Assembly (NCBI GenBank): GCA_014651175.1
Contig: BMWJ01000002.1
Span: forward strand, 620,001-684,000
Length of the DNA: 64,000 nt
DNA from: Streptomyces clavifer
Lineage (GTDB): Bacteria > Actinomycetota > Actinomycetes > Streptomycetales > Streptomycetaceae
Reading direction: 5' to 3'
A program made the translations under genes and the position numbers. Position 1 is the stretch's first letter. Each line of letters begins with the position of its first letter. The notes under the pieces are model-generated. The model was not told where the DNA came from and ran no database searches. It saw nothing but the letters and a program-made list of their open reading frames with translations. Shown one piece after another: positions 50,600 through 59,710 of the stretch.

Positions 50600-52728
50600 G
50601 CACCACCACCACTGAGCTTCTGAAGGGTGCGGCCGAGCTGTTCCCCGGCGAGGTCGTCACGCAGGCGCACGTACGCCACCTCGACCTTCCCGGCGGTGCG
50701 GGGCGGTTCGCCCTCATCACGCTGGACAACGGCCTCGACCACACCAAGCCGACCACCGTCGGACCGCAGTCGCTGGCGAATCTGAACGCCGCCGTCGACC
50801 AGGTCGAGAAGGAGGCCGCCGAGGGCGCGATCTCCGGTGTCGGGATCACGGGCAAGCCGTTCATCTTCGCGGTCGGCGCCGACCTCAAGGGCGTCGAGCT
50901 GCTGAAGAAGCACGAGGACGCGCTGGCCATCGGCAAGGGCGGCCACGACGTCTTCCGCCGTCTGTCCGGCCTCGCGGTCCCCACGTTCGCGTACTACAAC
51001 GGCGCGGCCATGGGCGGCGGTGTCGAGATCGGTCTGCACTGCTCGTACCGCACCGTCTCCACGGCGATCCCCGCGTTCTCGCTGCCCGAGGTCTTCCTCG
51101 GCCTGGTCCCGGGCTGGGGCGGCTGTGCGCTGCTCCCCAACCTGATCGGTGCCGACCGCGCCGTCTCGGTGATCATCGAGAACTCGCTGAACCAGAACCG
51201 CCAGCTCAAGGGCAAGCAGGTCTTCGAGCTCGGGATCGCCGACGCGATCTTCGAGGGCGCGGACTTCCTGGAGCAGTCCCTGATCTGGACCGCGGCCGTC
51301 CTCAAGGGCGAGATCGCGGTGGAGCGCCCCCAGGTCGACCGCGGTGACGCCTGGGACCAGGCCGTCGCCCGCGGCAGGGCAGTCGCCGACTCCAAGGTGC
51401 ACGGCGCGGCCCCGGCCGCGTACCGCGCGCTGCAGATCATCGCCGCGGCCAAGGACGGCGACCTGAGCGCCGGCTTCGACGCCGAGGACCAGGCGCTCGC
51501 GGACCTGATCATGGGGGGCGAGCTGCGCTCCGGGATCTACTCCTTCAACCTGGTCCAGAAGCGCGCCAAGCGCCCGGCCGGTGCCCCGGACAAGGCCCTG
51601 GCCCGCCCGGTGACCAAGGTCGGCGTGGTGGGTGCGGGCCTGATGGCCTCGCAGCTCGCCCTGCTGTTCCTGCGCCGCCTGGAGGTCCCGGTCGTCCTCA
51701 CGGACATCGACCAGGAGCGCGTCGACAAGGGTGTGGGCTACGTCCGGGCCGAGATCGACAAGCTGCTCGGCAAGGGCCGGATCAACCAGGACAAGGCCAA
51801 CCGCCTCAAGGCCCTGGTCTCCGGTGTGCTGGACAAGGCGGAGGGCTTCTCCGACGCCGACTTCATCATCGAGGCCGTCTTCGAGGAGATCGGCGTCAAG
51901 CAGCAGGTGTTCGCGGAGGTCGAGGCGGTCGCCCCGGCGCACGCGATCCTCGCCACCAACACCTCGTCCCTCTCGGTCACCGAGATGGCGTCGAAGCTGA
52001 AGAACCCGGAGCGGGTCGTCGGCTTCCACTTCTTCAACCCGGTCGCGATCCTCCCGCTCCTGGAGATCGTCCGCGGCGAGCAGACCGACGACGCCTCGCT
52101 GGCCACGGCCTTCGGTGTCGCCCGCAAGCTGAAGAAGACCGCGGTCCTGGTGAAGGACGCCCCGGCGTTCGTCGTCAACCGCATCCTCACCCGCTTCATG
52201 GGCGAGATCCAGAACATCATCGACGAGGGCACCCCGGTCGGGACGGCGGAGAAGGCCATCGAGCCCCTCGGCCTGCCGATGTCCCCGCTGGTGCTCCTGG
52301 AGCTGGTCGGCCCGGCGATCGGTCTGCACGTCTCCGAGACCCTGAACCGCGCCTTCCCGGACCGCTTCACCGTCTCCGAGAACCTCGCGGCCGTCGTCAA
52401 GGCCGGCAAGCGCGGCTTCTACGTCTACGACTCCGGCAAGCCGGAGCTGGACCCGGAGGTCGCCGCGCTCCTCAAGCAGGGCGACACCGTCCTGACCGAG
52501 GAGCAGGTCCGCGACCGCGTCCTGGACGCGGTGGCGCAGGAGATCGGCCTGATGCTGGACGAGGGCGTCGTCGCCGAGGCCCAGGACATCGACCTCTGCC
52601 TGATCACCGGCGCGGGCTGGCCCTTCCACCTGGGCGGCATCACGCCGTACCTGGACCGCGAGGGCGTCTCCGAGCGCGTCAACGGGAAGCGTTTCCTGGC
52701 GCAGGGCGTGGCGAGCGTCCCGGCGTAG
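50596..52728 (+). CDS. fadB: Multifunctional beta-oxidation protein: enoyl-CoA hydratase / 3-hydroxyacyl-CoA dehydrogenase
   Basis: 710 residues. The N-terminal half (about 15-310) is an enoyl-CoA hydratase: oxyanion-hole segments GKPFIFAVGADLKG near 94 and GAAMGGGVEIGLHC near 135, then LPEVFLGLVPGWGG with the catalytic Glu. From about 338 the NAD-binding domain begins (VGVVGAGLMASQLALLFLRR), with ILATNTSSLSVTEM near 454 and the catalytic ERVVGFHFFNPV His near 477. The C-terminal helical dimerisation domain ends the protein. GTG at 50596 overlaps the fadA stop. Confidence 0.95.
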   Translation: MSTTTTELLKGAAELFPGEVVTQAHVRHLDLPGGAGRFALITLDNGLDHTKPTTVGPQSLANLNAAVDQVEKEAAEGAISGVGITGKPFIFAVGADLKGVELLKKHEDALAIGKGGHDVFRRLSGLAVPTFAYYNGAAMGGGVEIGLHCSYRTVSTAIPAFSLPEVFLGLVPGWGGCALLPNLIGADRAVSVIIENSLNQNRQLKGKQVFELGIADAIFEGADFLEQSLIWTAAVLKGEIAVERPQVDRGDAWDQAVARGRAVADSKVHGAAPAAYRALQIIAAAKDGDLSAGFDAEDQALADLIMGGELRSGIYSFNLVQKRAKRPAGAPDKALARPVTKVGVVGAGLMASQLALLFLRRLEVPVVLTDIDQERVDKGVGYVRAEIDKLLGKGRINQDKANRLKALVSGVLDKAEGFSDADFIIEAVFEEIGVKQQVFAEVEAVAPAHAILATNTSSLSVTEMASKLKNPERVVGFHFFNPVAILPLLEIVRGEQTDDASLATAFGVARKLKKTAVLVKDAPAFVVNRILTRFMGEIQNIIDEGTPVGTAEKAIEPLGLPMSPLVLLELVGPAIGLHVSETLNRAFPDRFTVSENLAAVVKAGKRGFYVYDSGKPELDPEVAALLKQGDTVLTEEQVRDRVLDAVAQEIGLMLDEGVVAEAQDIDLCLITGAGWPFHLGGITPYLDREGVSERVNGKRFLAQGVASVPA

Positions 52729-52747
52729 TACCTGCCGACGCGCGTGG

Positions 52748-52780
52748 AGGGGTACGGACCGGACAGCGGTCCGTACCCCT
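52748..52780 (+). terminator. Hairpin terminator after fadB
   Basis: 13-bp perfect stem (52748-52760 and 52768-52780) with a 7-nt loop, 19 bp after the stop. Confidence 0.82.
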
Positions 52781-52785
52781 TCGTC

Positions 52786-52823
52786 GTGTCCGGGTCGCGT
52801 GTCCGGGTCGTGTGTCCGGGTCG
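52786..52823. repeat. Three tandem GTGTCCGGGTCG repeats
   Basis: 12-bp units at 52786, 52799 and 52812 with a period of 13 bp, just after the fadB terminator. Too few and too short for a CRISPR or an array of operators. Confidence 0.7.
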
Positions 52824-52903
52824 CCCGGACCCGGCGCGGTGGTGACGGCATGTCGGACCGGACACGGGGGGCCACGGTGCCCTCGCCGGTGTCCCCTCCT
52901 GTC

Positions 52904-54028
52904 TCAGACCTGCGCCGAGGGGCCCAGGGCCAGACCGGGCTCACCGTTCTGGCGTGCGATGCGCAGCGCCCCGTCCGTCCCGATGAGCGCGAGCACCACC
53001 CGTCCGGCTGCGTCGCACGCGAGCGCCGGGCCGCCCGTGCAGTGATCGCCCGTGGGCGACCACCACACGCCGTCGGCCTCGTTCTCCGTACCGCAGGCGG
53101 TGAGCATGACCCGGCCGTCGGGCGTGCCGTGGGCGAGCACCGTGCAGTCGTAGCCGTCGAGCGCCGTCCGCAGCGCGGCGACCGGGCCCGTGCACGGGGC
53201 GCCGCCCAGCGGGATGGGCGGGGTACCGGGGCGGTGCGCGGTGACGCCTCCGTGCGAGCCGTCCGCCCAGTAGTACGTGATCCTGTCCCGTGCGGTCTCC
53301 AGGGCGACGGCGCTGCCGGGAGCGTGTGCGTGGGGGATGTCCTGATCCCGCTGATAGGCGCCGTCGGGCTCGTGCCGGCTCAGTCGCAGCGTCACGTCCG
53401 TCCCCGGGGCCAGCACCTCCACCCGGCCGGACACGGTGGTCACCGTCGCGGTACCGTCCTGGGCCCGCCGGACCTTCGGATCGTGCCAGGCCTCCCACTT
53501 GCCGCCCGTCTTCTCGCACCTGAGGAGCAGGTCGCCGTCGGCGTTCCGCACGAAGACGTGCACCGTCCCCTGCCCGCTCACCGCCGCGGCCGGTACGCCG
53601 AGGAGGGCCGCCTTCGGCCGCTCGCTGTGCGGGTTGCCCAGGGTGCGCCACTGGGTGACGGGGCGTCCCGTCTGGAACTGCGTGGCGCTCATCAGGTCGA
53701 CGACCGGCGGGCCTTCGTCCTTGTGCACGGCGCGGCGGCCCACGAAGTGCACGAAACCGTCGGGCCCCTGAGCCACCGACAGGGAGTTCAGGCCCGGCAC
53801 GGGAACGAGTTCGGGGCCCGCCCACGCGGTGCCTCCGGGGCGCTCCTGCGTCCAGCGGAGCATTCCTCCGTCGCCCAGGGCGTACGCGCTGAGCCGGCCG
53901 TCCTTGCCCAGGACGAGCCAGCGGCCGCCCGCCGCCTCTCGCGCCACGTGATGCGCGCGGGTGCCGGGGCTTCCGGCCCCGAGGGCCGGGGCCCTCCCCT
54001 GGGCGGCGCGCCTGGATCCGACCGGCAT
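52904..54028 (-). CDS. Probable beta-propeller protein of unknown function
   Basis: 374 residues built of repeated short strands such as RWLVLGKDGRLSAYALGDGG, DGFVHFVGRRAVH and TVHVFVRNADGDLLLR, each with an aromatic or Gly turn, like PLL/tectonin-type propellers. Four Cys occur near the C-terminus (APCTG, DCTV, TACGT, DHCTGG). There is no clear signal peptide, although the N-terminus is Arg/Ala-rich. ATG at 54028. Convergent with fadB and isolated from other genes. Confidence 0.72.
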   Translation of the reverse strand: MPVGSRRAAQGRAPALGAGSPGTRAHHVAREAAGGRWLVLGKDGRLSAYALGDGGMLRWTQERPGGTAWAGPELVPVPGLNSLSVAQGPDGFVHFVGRRAVHKDEGPPVVDLMSATQFQTGRPVTQWRTLGNPHSERPKAALLGVPAAAVSGQGTVHVFVRNADGDLLLRCEKTGGKWEAWHDPKVRRAQDGTATVTTVSGRVEVLAPGTDVTLRLSRHEPDGAYQRDQDIPHAHAPGSAVALETARDRITYYWADGSHGGVTAHRPGTPPIPLGGAPCTGPVAALRTALDGYDCTVLAHGTPDGRVMLTACGTENEADGVWWSPTGDHCTGGPALACDAAGRVVLALIGTDGALRIARQNGEPGLALGPSAQV

Positions 54029-54238
54029 GGCGTGAGGTTGTCCTTTCCCCGGGCTTCCCGGCCCCGCCGGGGACGCCCTGCGTCCCGCCGCGCGGCAGAC
54101 CGAACACGCCCATCATAGGATCCCCGCCCGCCTCCGGACCGGCGCGCCCTGCCTGGCTGTGCGCCCGCCGGAGGCGACGGCTCCCCTCACCTGATGCCGA
54201 GCGGTCCGGGAGACCGCGCCGAAGGGTGCGTGAACACG

Positions 54239-54267
54239 TGTACGAGATTCGAAAATGGGTCTAGAGT
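54239..54267 (+). promoter_or_regulatory. Vegetative-type promoter of the LCP gene
   Basis: -35 TGTACG (54239-54244), 17-nt spacer, -10 TAGAGT (54262-54267), a perfect TAGRRT. Transcription would start near 54274, leaving a leader of about 86 nt. Confidence 0.55.
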
Positions 54268-54359
54268 CCACACACAGCCTCCCCCCACCTGAGTGGACCG
54301 GCCCCACCCGAGTCCCGGACTTGCCCCACCACCTCGGGGCAGCGAGACCAAGGGACCCG

Positions 54360-55460
54360 ATGAGCCAGGACGCCATCCCACCGGGCCGGCCCGCAGCACC
54401 GCCGGCAGAGCCGTCGAGCCGGAGACGGAAGAAGGAACGCGGGCGCCGCCGCGGCCTCAAGATCACGCTCGGGGTGCTCATCGCCCTCCTGCTCGCCGGC
54501 AGCGGCAGCGTGTACTGGATGTACAGCAGCCTCGACAGCAACATCAAGGGTGTCGACATCGACAGGGCGCTCGGTGAGGACCGTCCCGAGAAGCTGCCCA
54601 CCGCCGGCCAGAACCTCCTCGTCCTCGGGTCCGACTCCCGCGCGGGCGCGGAGAACAAGGAGCTGGGCGGCGGCGGCGACGTCGGCGGGGCGCGCTCCGA
54701 CACCGCGTTGGTGGTGCACATACCCGACGGACGGACCGAGGCCGTCGCCGTGTCCATTCCGCGGGACACCCTGGTGACCCGGCCGGAGTGCACGAAGGCC
54801 GACGGCACGAAGGTGCCGTCGGCGGAACGCAGGATGTTCAACTCCGTGTACTCCGAGATCGGCCCGGCCTGTGTGGTCAAGACCGTGGAGAAGATGTCCG
54901 GCGTCCGCATCGACCACTACATGGAGATCAACTTCGCCGGGTTCAAGGATCTCGTCGACGCCATAGGCGGCGTCACCATCGAGGTCGACGAGCCGATCCA
55001 CGACAAGGCCTCGGGGCTCGACCTGGCCGCCGGTTCGCACAAGCTCGACGGCACCGAGTCCCTCGCCTACGTCCGGACCCGGCACGGTGTCGGTGACGGC
55101 AGCGACCTGGGGCGGATCGGTCTGCAGCAGCAGTTCCTGTTCGCCCTGCTGACCGAGGTCAAGTCGAAGGATCTGCTGGGCAGTCCGGCGACGGCCTACA
55201 GGATCGCCGGCTCGGCGACCAAGTCGCTCACCACGGACGAGGGCCTGGCCTCGCTGTCCTCGCTCACCGAGTTCGCCCGCTCGATGAACGGTGTCGACCC
55301 CTCCTCCATGGAGACGGTCATGCTCCCGGTGGCGTACGACACACAGGACCCGAACCGCGTGGTGGCGGCGGAGCCGCAGGCCGGTGACCTCTGGAAGGCG
55401 ATCCGCACGGACGCGACGATCCCGGAGTCGGCGAAGAAGTCCCCCGCGACCGGCGGCTGA
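54360..55460 (+). CDS. LytR-CpsA-Psr (LCP) family cell-wall transferase
   Basis: 366 residues. A Pro-rich cytosolic start and a basic patch precede one membrane helix (about 32-55, LKITLGVLIALLLAGSGSVYW). The external LCP domain begins near 85 (NLLVLGSDSRAG), with the pyrophosphate-binding Asp/Arg set in ARSDTALVVHIP near 115, VSIPRDTLV near 137 and YVRTRHGVGDGSDLGRIGLQ near 235. LCP enzymes attach teichoic-acid-like polymers to peptidoglycan. Two Cys (PECTKAD, PACVVK) could form a disulfide. ATG at 54360 follows AAGGGA. Confidence 0.93.
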   Translation: MSQDAIPPGRPAAPPAEPSSRRRKKERGRRRGLKITLGVLIALLLAGSGSVYWMYSSLDSNIKGVDIDRALGEDRPEKLPTAGQNLLVLGSDSRAGAENKELGGGGDVGGARSDTALVVHIPDGRTEAVAVSIPRDTLVTRPECTKADGTKVPSAERRMFNSVYSEIGPACVVKTVEKMSGVRIDHYMEINFAGFKDLVDAIGGVTIEVDEPIHDKASGLDLAAGSHKLDGTESLAYVRTRHGVGDGSDLGRIGLQQQFLFALLTEVKSKDLLGSPATAYRIAGSATKSLTTDEGLASLSSLTEFARSMNGVDPSSMETVMLPVAYDTQDPNRVVAAEPQAGDLWKAIRTDATIPESAKKSPATGG

Positions 55461-55480
55461 GCGCGTGTCACTCTGACGGC

Positions 55481-55909
55481 ATGACGAACGGACACGCCCT
55501 GGTGATCGTCGACGCCGCCAATGTGGTGGGGTCGGTGCCGGACGGCTGGTGGCGGGACCGGCGCGGTGCGGCGGAGCGGCTGCGGGACTCGCTGGTGCCG
55601 TACGCCGCCGACGGCCTGCCCGGGCACCCGGGCCCCGTCGAGCTCGTCCTGGTCGTCGAGGGCGCGGCCCGGGGCGTGGCGTCCGTCCCGGGCGTACGGG
55701 TGGAGGCCGCGACCGGCTCGGGCGACGACCGGATCGTCGAGCTGGTCGCCGGCTGGGCCTCCGGGCCGGCCGCGGAGCGCGACTGCCTCGTCGTCACGGC
55801 GGACCGGGGGCTGCGGCAGCGGGCGGAGGCTCACGGGGCGCGGTGCGCGGGCCCGCGCACGGTACGTCCGCTGCCGCCCCCACCGGAGCGGGACCGCTTC
55901 CGTCACTGA
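55481..55909 (+). CDS. Small NYN/PIN-like nuclease-fold protein
   Basis: 142 residues. The first strand with conserved Asp and Asn (HALVIVDAANVVGSVPDGWW, residues 5-24) and later Asp residues (GSGDDRIVELVAGW near 80 and CLVVTADRGLRQRA near 100-113) are the acidic pattern of NYN/PIN RNases. The exact substrate is unknown. ATG at 55481 lies 20 bp after the LCP stop, so both may share a transcript. The 3' end overlaps the convergent permease gene by 7 bp. Confidence 0.8.
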   Translation: MTNGHALVIVDAANVVGSVPDGWWRDRRGAAERLRDSLVPYAADGLPGHPGPVELVLVVEGAARGVASVPGVRVEAATGSGDDRIVELVAGWASGPAAERDCLVVTADRGLRQRAEAHGARCAGPRTVRPLPPPPERDRFRH

Positions 55910-57378
55910 GCCGTCGTCGCCATGCGGCTGTGCCTGCGTCCGTACACGAAGTAGATGATCACGCCGATCACCATCCAGATCCCGAACCGCAGCCAGGTCT
56001 CCGCCGGCAGGTTCAGCATCAGCCAGACCGAGGCGGCCACCGAGACGATCGGGAGCAGCGGCACCCACGGTGTGCGGAAGGCGCGGTGCAGGTCGGGGCG
56101 GGTGCGGCGCAGGACGATGACGCCGAGGGCGACGACCACGAAGGCGAACAGCGTGCCGATGTTCACCAGGGTGGCCAGCTCGTTGATGCTCGTGAAGCCG
56201 GCCACGATCGCGATGACCCCGCCGAGCAGGATGGTCGGCCGGTACGGGGTACCGAACCGCGGATGCGTGACCGAGAAGAACCGCGGGAGCAGGCCGTCGC
56301 GGCTCATCGCGAAGAACACGCGGGTCTGTCCGAGGAGCAGGATCATGCAGACCGTGGTGAGGCCGACCGCCGCGCCGAAGCTGATGACTCCCGCGTAGAA
56401 GGGGTGCCCGACCGCCTTGAAGGCGTCGGCCAGCGGGGCGCTGACCGAGAGCTCCGAGTAGTTCTGCATGCCGGTGACCACGATCGACACGGCGACGTAG
56501 AGCAGGGTGCAGATGAGGAGCGAGGCCAGGATGCCGCGCGGCATGTCCCGCTGCGGGATCTTCGTCTCCTCGGCCGCGGTGGCCACGACGTCGAAGCCGA
56601 TGAAGGCGAAGAAGACGACGGAGGCGGCGGTGAAGATGCCCATGACGCCGAAGTTCGTCGGTTCGTAGCCGAAGATCAGCTGCACCAGCGGGGCGTCGAG
56701 GCCCGAACCGCCTTCCTGGGGTTCGGCCTCGGGGATGAACGGCGAGTAGTTGGACGCCTTGATGAAGAACAGGCCGGCGACGATGACGATCCCGACGACC
56801 GCCAGCTTGATGGCGACCACGACCGTGGTCACCCGCGCGGAGAGCTTCATCCCGAGCACCAGGATGACGGTCAGGACCAGCACCAGGGCGAAGGCCAGGA
56901 TGTCGAAGCCGAATCCGCTGGCCACGTCCGGGCCGGAGAGCCCCTCGGGCATCGTCCAGCCCACGTTGTCCATGAGCGAGCGCACGTAGCCGGACCAGCC
57001 GACGGCCACCACCGCCGTACCCAGCGCGAACTCCAGCACCAGGTCCCAGCCGATGATCCAGGCGACCAGCTCGCCCAGGGAGGCGTACGAGAAGGTGTAC
57101 GCCGATCCCGCCACGGGGACGGTGGAGGCGAATTCGGCGTAGCAGAGGGCAGCAAGGGCGCAGACGACGCCGGCGACCACGAAGGCGAGGGCCGTGGCGG
57201 GGCCCGCGGTCTCCTTGGCGACCTTGCCCGTGAGGACGAAGATGCCGGTGCCGATGATGACGCCCACCCCGAAGACCGTGAGGTCCAGCGCGGAGAGGGA
57301 CTTCTTGAGCGAGTGTTCCGGCTCCTCCGTGTCCCTGATCGACTGTTCGACCGTCTTCGTCCGAAACAGTGTGTTCAC
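55903..57378 (-). CDS. APC-family amino-acid permease
   Basis: 491 residues with 12 or more membrane helices. The helix-1 motif GVGVIIGTGIFVLTG (about 36-50) and helix-6 FFAFIGFDVVATAAEETKIP (about 232-251) are typical of cationic amino-acid transporters. The C-terminal helices end in FVYGRRHSRM. GTG at 57378 follows GGAGG at suitable spacing; a longer frame upstream lacks family similarity. Substrate not defined by sequence. Confidence 0.93.
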   Translation of the reverse strand: MNTLFRTKTVEQSIRDTEEPEHSLKKSLSALDLTVFGVGVIIGTGIFVLTGKVAKETAGPATALAFVVAGVVCALAALCYAEFASTVPVAGSAYTFSYASLGELVAWIIGWDLVLEFALGTAVVAVGWSGYVRSLMDNVGWTMPEGLSGPDVASGFGFDILAFALVLVLTVILVLGMKLSARVTTVVVAIKLAVVGIVIVAGLFFIKASNYSPFIPEAEPQEGGSGLDAPLVQLIFGYEPTNFGVMGIFTAASVVFFAFIGFDVVATAAEETKIPQRDMPRGILASLLICTLLYVAVSIVVTGMQNYSELSVSAPLADAFKAVGHPFYAGVISFGAAVGLTTVCMILLLGQTRVFFAMSRDGLLPRFFSVTHPRFGTPYRPTILLGGVIAIVAGFTSINELATLVNIGTLFAFVVVALGVIVLRRTRPDLHRAFRTPWVPLLPIVSVAASVWLMLNLPAETWLRFGIWMVIGVIIYFVYGRRHSRMATTAQ

Positions 57379-57554
57379 CGGTCTGCCTCCGTGATGTCCG
57401 TCGCCGCGTCCTCGCGTTACCCGAATCACGGTCATGATCGAGACGGCGCGCGGCCCAGGGGCGGCAGGACGGCGCGATTCACCCGATGGGGCCCGGGAGA
57501 GGGAAAGCCGGGCGGCCGAACGGAGTAACGGCTCCGGGGCAGGTGGCGCACATG

Positions 57555-57596
57555 GCACCGCGCCCCCGCCGTCCGGGGACGGCGGGGGCGCGGTGC
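57555..57596 (-). terminator. Strong hairpin terminator after dxs
   Basis: Perfect 20-bp stem (57555-57574 and 57577-57596) with a 2-nt centre, between the dxs stop and the permease. Confidence 0.85.
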
Positions 57597-57624
57597 GGTG
57601 TGCCCGGCGGCACGGTGTTCCGGA

Positions 57625-59538
57625 TCAGTCGCGGGCGGGCTCCACCTCGCGGCTCTCGTAGCCGCCGTCGAGCTTGGCGACCAGACCGGTGACCTGACGG
57701 GCGATGTCCGGCGCGGTCAGCCCGATCTCGGCCATGACCTCGTTGCGGGAGGCGTGGTCGAGGAAGACCGGCGGGATCCCGAAGTCGCGCAGCGGTACGT
57801 CGACCCCTGCGTCGCGCAGCGCCTGGGCGACGGCGGAGCCGACGCCACCCGCCCTGCTGTTGTCCTCGACGGTGACGACGACCCGGTGCTGGGCGGCGAG
57901 CGGGGCGAGTGCCTCGTCGACGGGCTTGACCCAGCGCGGGTCGACCACCGTCGTGGAGATGCCCTGGGCGTCCAGCAGTGCGGCGATCTCCAGGCACATC
58001 GGGGCGAGCGCGCCGACGGAGACCAGGAGGACGTCCGGCGCGTCCGTGTCCGCGCTGCGCAGGACGTCCATGCCGCCGACGGTGCCGACGGCCTTGACCG
58101 AGGGGCCGACGGCGCCCTTGGAGAAGCGGACGACGGTGGGGGCGTCGTCGACGGCGACGGCCTCGCGCAGCTGGGCGCGGACCTGGTCGGCGTCGCGCGG
58201 GGCGGCGATGCGGAGCGTCGGTACGCACTGCAGGATCGACATGTCCCACATGCCGTTGTGCGAGGCGCCGTCCGTGCCGGTGACCCCGGCCCGGTCCAGG
58301 ACGAAGGTGACCCCGCACCTGTGCAGGGCGACGTCCATCAGGACCTGGTCGAAGGCCCGGTTGAGGAAGGTGGCGTACACCGCGAAGACGGGGTGCAGTC
58401 CGCCGGTGGCGAGGCCCGCCGCGGAGACCGCGCCGTGCTGCTCGGCGATCCCGACGTCGTAGATCCGGTCCGGGAACGCCTCCTCGAACTTGCCGAGGCC
58501 GACGGGCTGGAGCATGGCCGCGGTGATGGCGACGATGTCCTCGCGCTCGTGGCCGAGCTTGACCATCTCCTCGCCGAAGACCGAGGTCCAGTCCAGGCCG
58601 GAGGTGGAGATGGGCAGCCCGGTGTCCGGGTGGATCTTGCCGACCGCGTGGAAGCGGTCCGCCTCGTCCTGGAGGGCGGGGGTGTAGCCGCGGCCCTTCT
58701 CGGTGAGGCAGTGCACGATGACCGGGCCACCGAAGCGCTTGGCGCGCTGGAGGGCGGATTCCAGTGCCTCGATGTCGTGGCCGTCGATGGGGCCGACGTA
58801 CTTCAGGCCGAGGTCCTCGAACATGCCCTGGGGGGCGATGAAGTCCTTGAGGCCCTTCTTCGCGCCGTGCAGGGTCTCGTACAGCGGCCTGCCGACGACG
58901 GGCGTGCGCTCCAGGAGGTCCTTGCCGCGGGCCAGGAACCGCTCGTACCCGTCGGTCGTGCGCAGGGTGGCCAGGTGGTTCGCGAGGCCGCCGATGGTCG
59001 GGGCGTACGAGCGCTCGTTGTCGTTGACGACGATGACGAGGGGGCGGTCCTTGGCGGCGGCGATGTTGTTCAGCGCCTCCCAGGCCATACCGCCGGTGAG
59101 CGCGCCGTCACCGATGACGGCGACGACGTGGTCGTCCTTCCTCAGTACCTCGTTGGCCTTGGCGAGGCCGTCGGCCCAGCCCAGCACCGTCGAGGCGTGC
59201 GAATTCTCGATGACGTCGTGCTCGGACTCGGCGCGGGACGGGTATCCGGAGAGACCGCCCTTGCTCTTGAGCTTCGAGAAGTCCTGCCGGCCGGTGAGCA
59301 GCTTGTGCACGTAGCTCTGGTGGCCGGTGTCGAAGAGGACCTTGTCCTGCGGCGACTCGAACACCCGGTGCAGGGCGATGGTCAGCTCGACCACGCCCAG
59401 GTTCGGGCCGAGGTGGCCGCCGGTCTTGGACACGGCGTCGACGAGGAAGGTACGGATCTCCTCGGCGAGCTGGTCCAGCTGCTCAAGGCTGAGCCGGTCC
59501 AGGTCGCGCGGTCCCCTGATGCGGGTCAGCAGATCCAC
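57625..59538 (-). CDS. dxs: 1-deoxy-D-xylulose-5-phosphate synthase
   Basis: First enzyme of the MEP isoprenoid route: pyruvate plus glyceraldehyde-3-phosphate to DXP, using thiamine diphosphate and Mg. 637 residues, full length. The catalytic His is in [18 protein letters not shown] near 73, and the ThDP/Mg motif is [18 protein letters not shown] near 143-160. The pyrimidine domain has the [15 protein letters not shown] Glu near 360. GTG at 59538 follows AAGGAGG. It supplies precursors for all isoprenoids, including geosmin-type terpenes and quinones. Confidence 0.96.
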   Translation of the reverse strand: MDLLTRIRGPRDLDRLSLEQLDQLAEEIRTFLVDAVSKTGGHLGPNLGVVELTIALHRVFESPQDKVLFDTGHQSYVHKLLTGRQDFSKLKSKGGLSGYPSRAESEHDVIENSHASTVLGWADGLAKANEVLRKDDHVVAVIGDGALTGGMAWEALNNIAAAKDRPLVIVVNDNERSYAPTIGGLANHLATLRTTDGYERFLARGKDLLERTPVVGRPLYETLHGAKKGLKDFIAPQGMFEDLGLKYVGPIDGHDIEALESALQRAKRFGGPVIVHCLTEKGRGYTPALQDEADRFHAVGKIHPDTGLPISTSGLDWTSVFGEEMVKLGHEREDIVAITAAMLQPVGLGKFEEAFPDRIYDVGIAEQHGAVSAAGLATGGLHPVFAVYATFLNRAFDQVLMDVALHRCGVTFVLDRAGVTGTDGASHNGMWDMSILQCVPTLRIAAPRDADQVRAQLREAVAVDDAPTVVRFSKGAVGPSVKAVGTVGGMDVLRSADTDAPDVLLVSVGALAPMCLEIAALLDAQGISTTVVDPRWVKPVDEALAPLAAQHRVVVTVEDNSRAGGVGSAVAQALRDAGVDVPLRDFGIPPVFLDHASRNEVMAEIGLTAPDIARQVTGLVAKLDGGYESREVEPARD

Positions 59539-59655
59539 CCGTGCCTCCTTGCGTGTGAGCTGGTCGAGCGTGTCGATCCGATGAGTCTAATGTTCCGTCG
59601 GCGGCCGCGGTCATCGGGCGGCGTATTGCTCCGCTCCGCGCCGGGTCGCGCCCGA

Positions 59656-59698
59656 CGCGCCTGTGCCCGGCATCACGGGGATGCCGGGCACAGGCGCG
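59656..59698 (-). terminator. Hairpin terminator of the xyl operon
   Basis: 19-bp stem (59656-59674 and 59680-59698) with a 5-nt loop, 12 bp beyond the xylH stop. Confidence 0.87.
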
Positions 59699-59710
59699 CA
59701 GGTGGGACGG

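Noticed and set aside
52786-52823. Short tandem repeats as a CRISPR array
   Set aside because: Units are 12 bp with 1-bp spacers and only three copies; no cas genes are present.
50512-52944. Long minus-strand frame opposite fadB
   Set aside because: Composition typical of the complement of G+C-rich codons; fadB is unambiguous.
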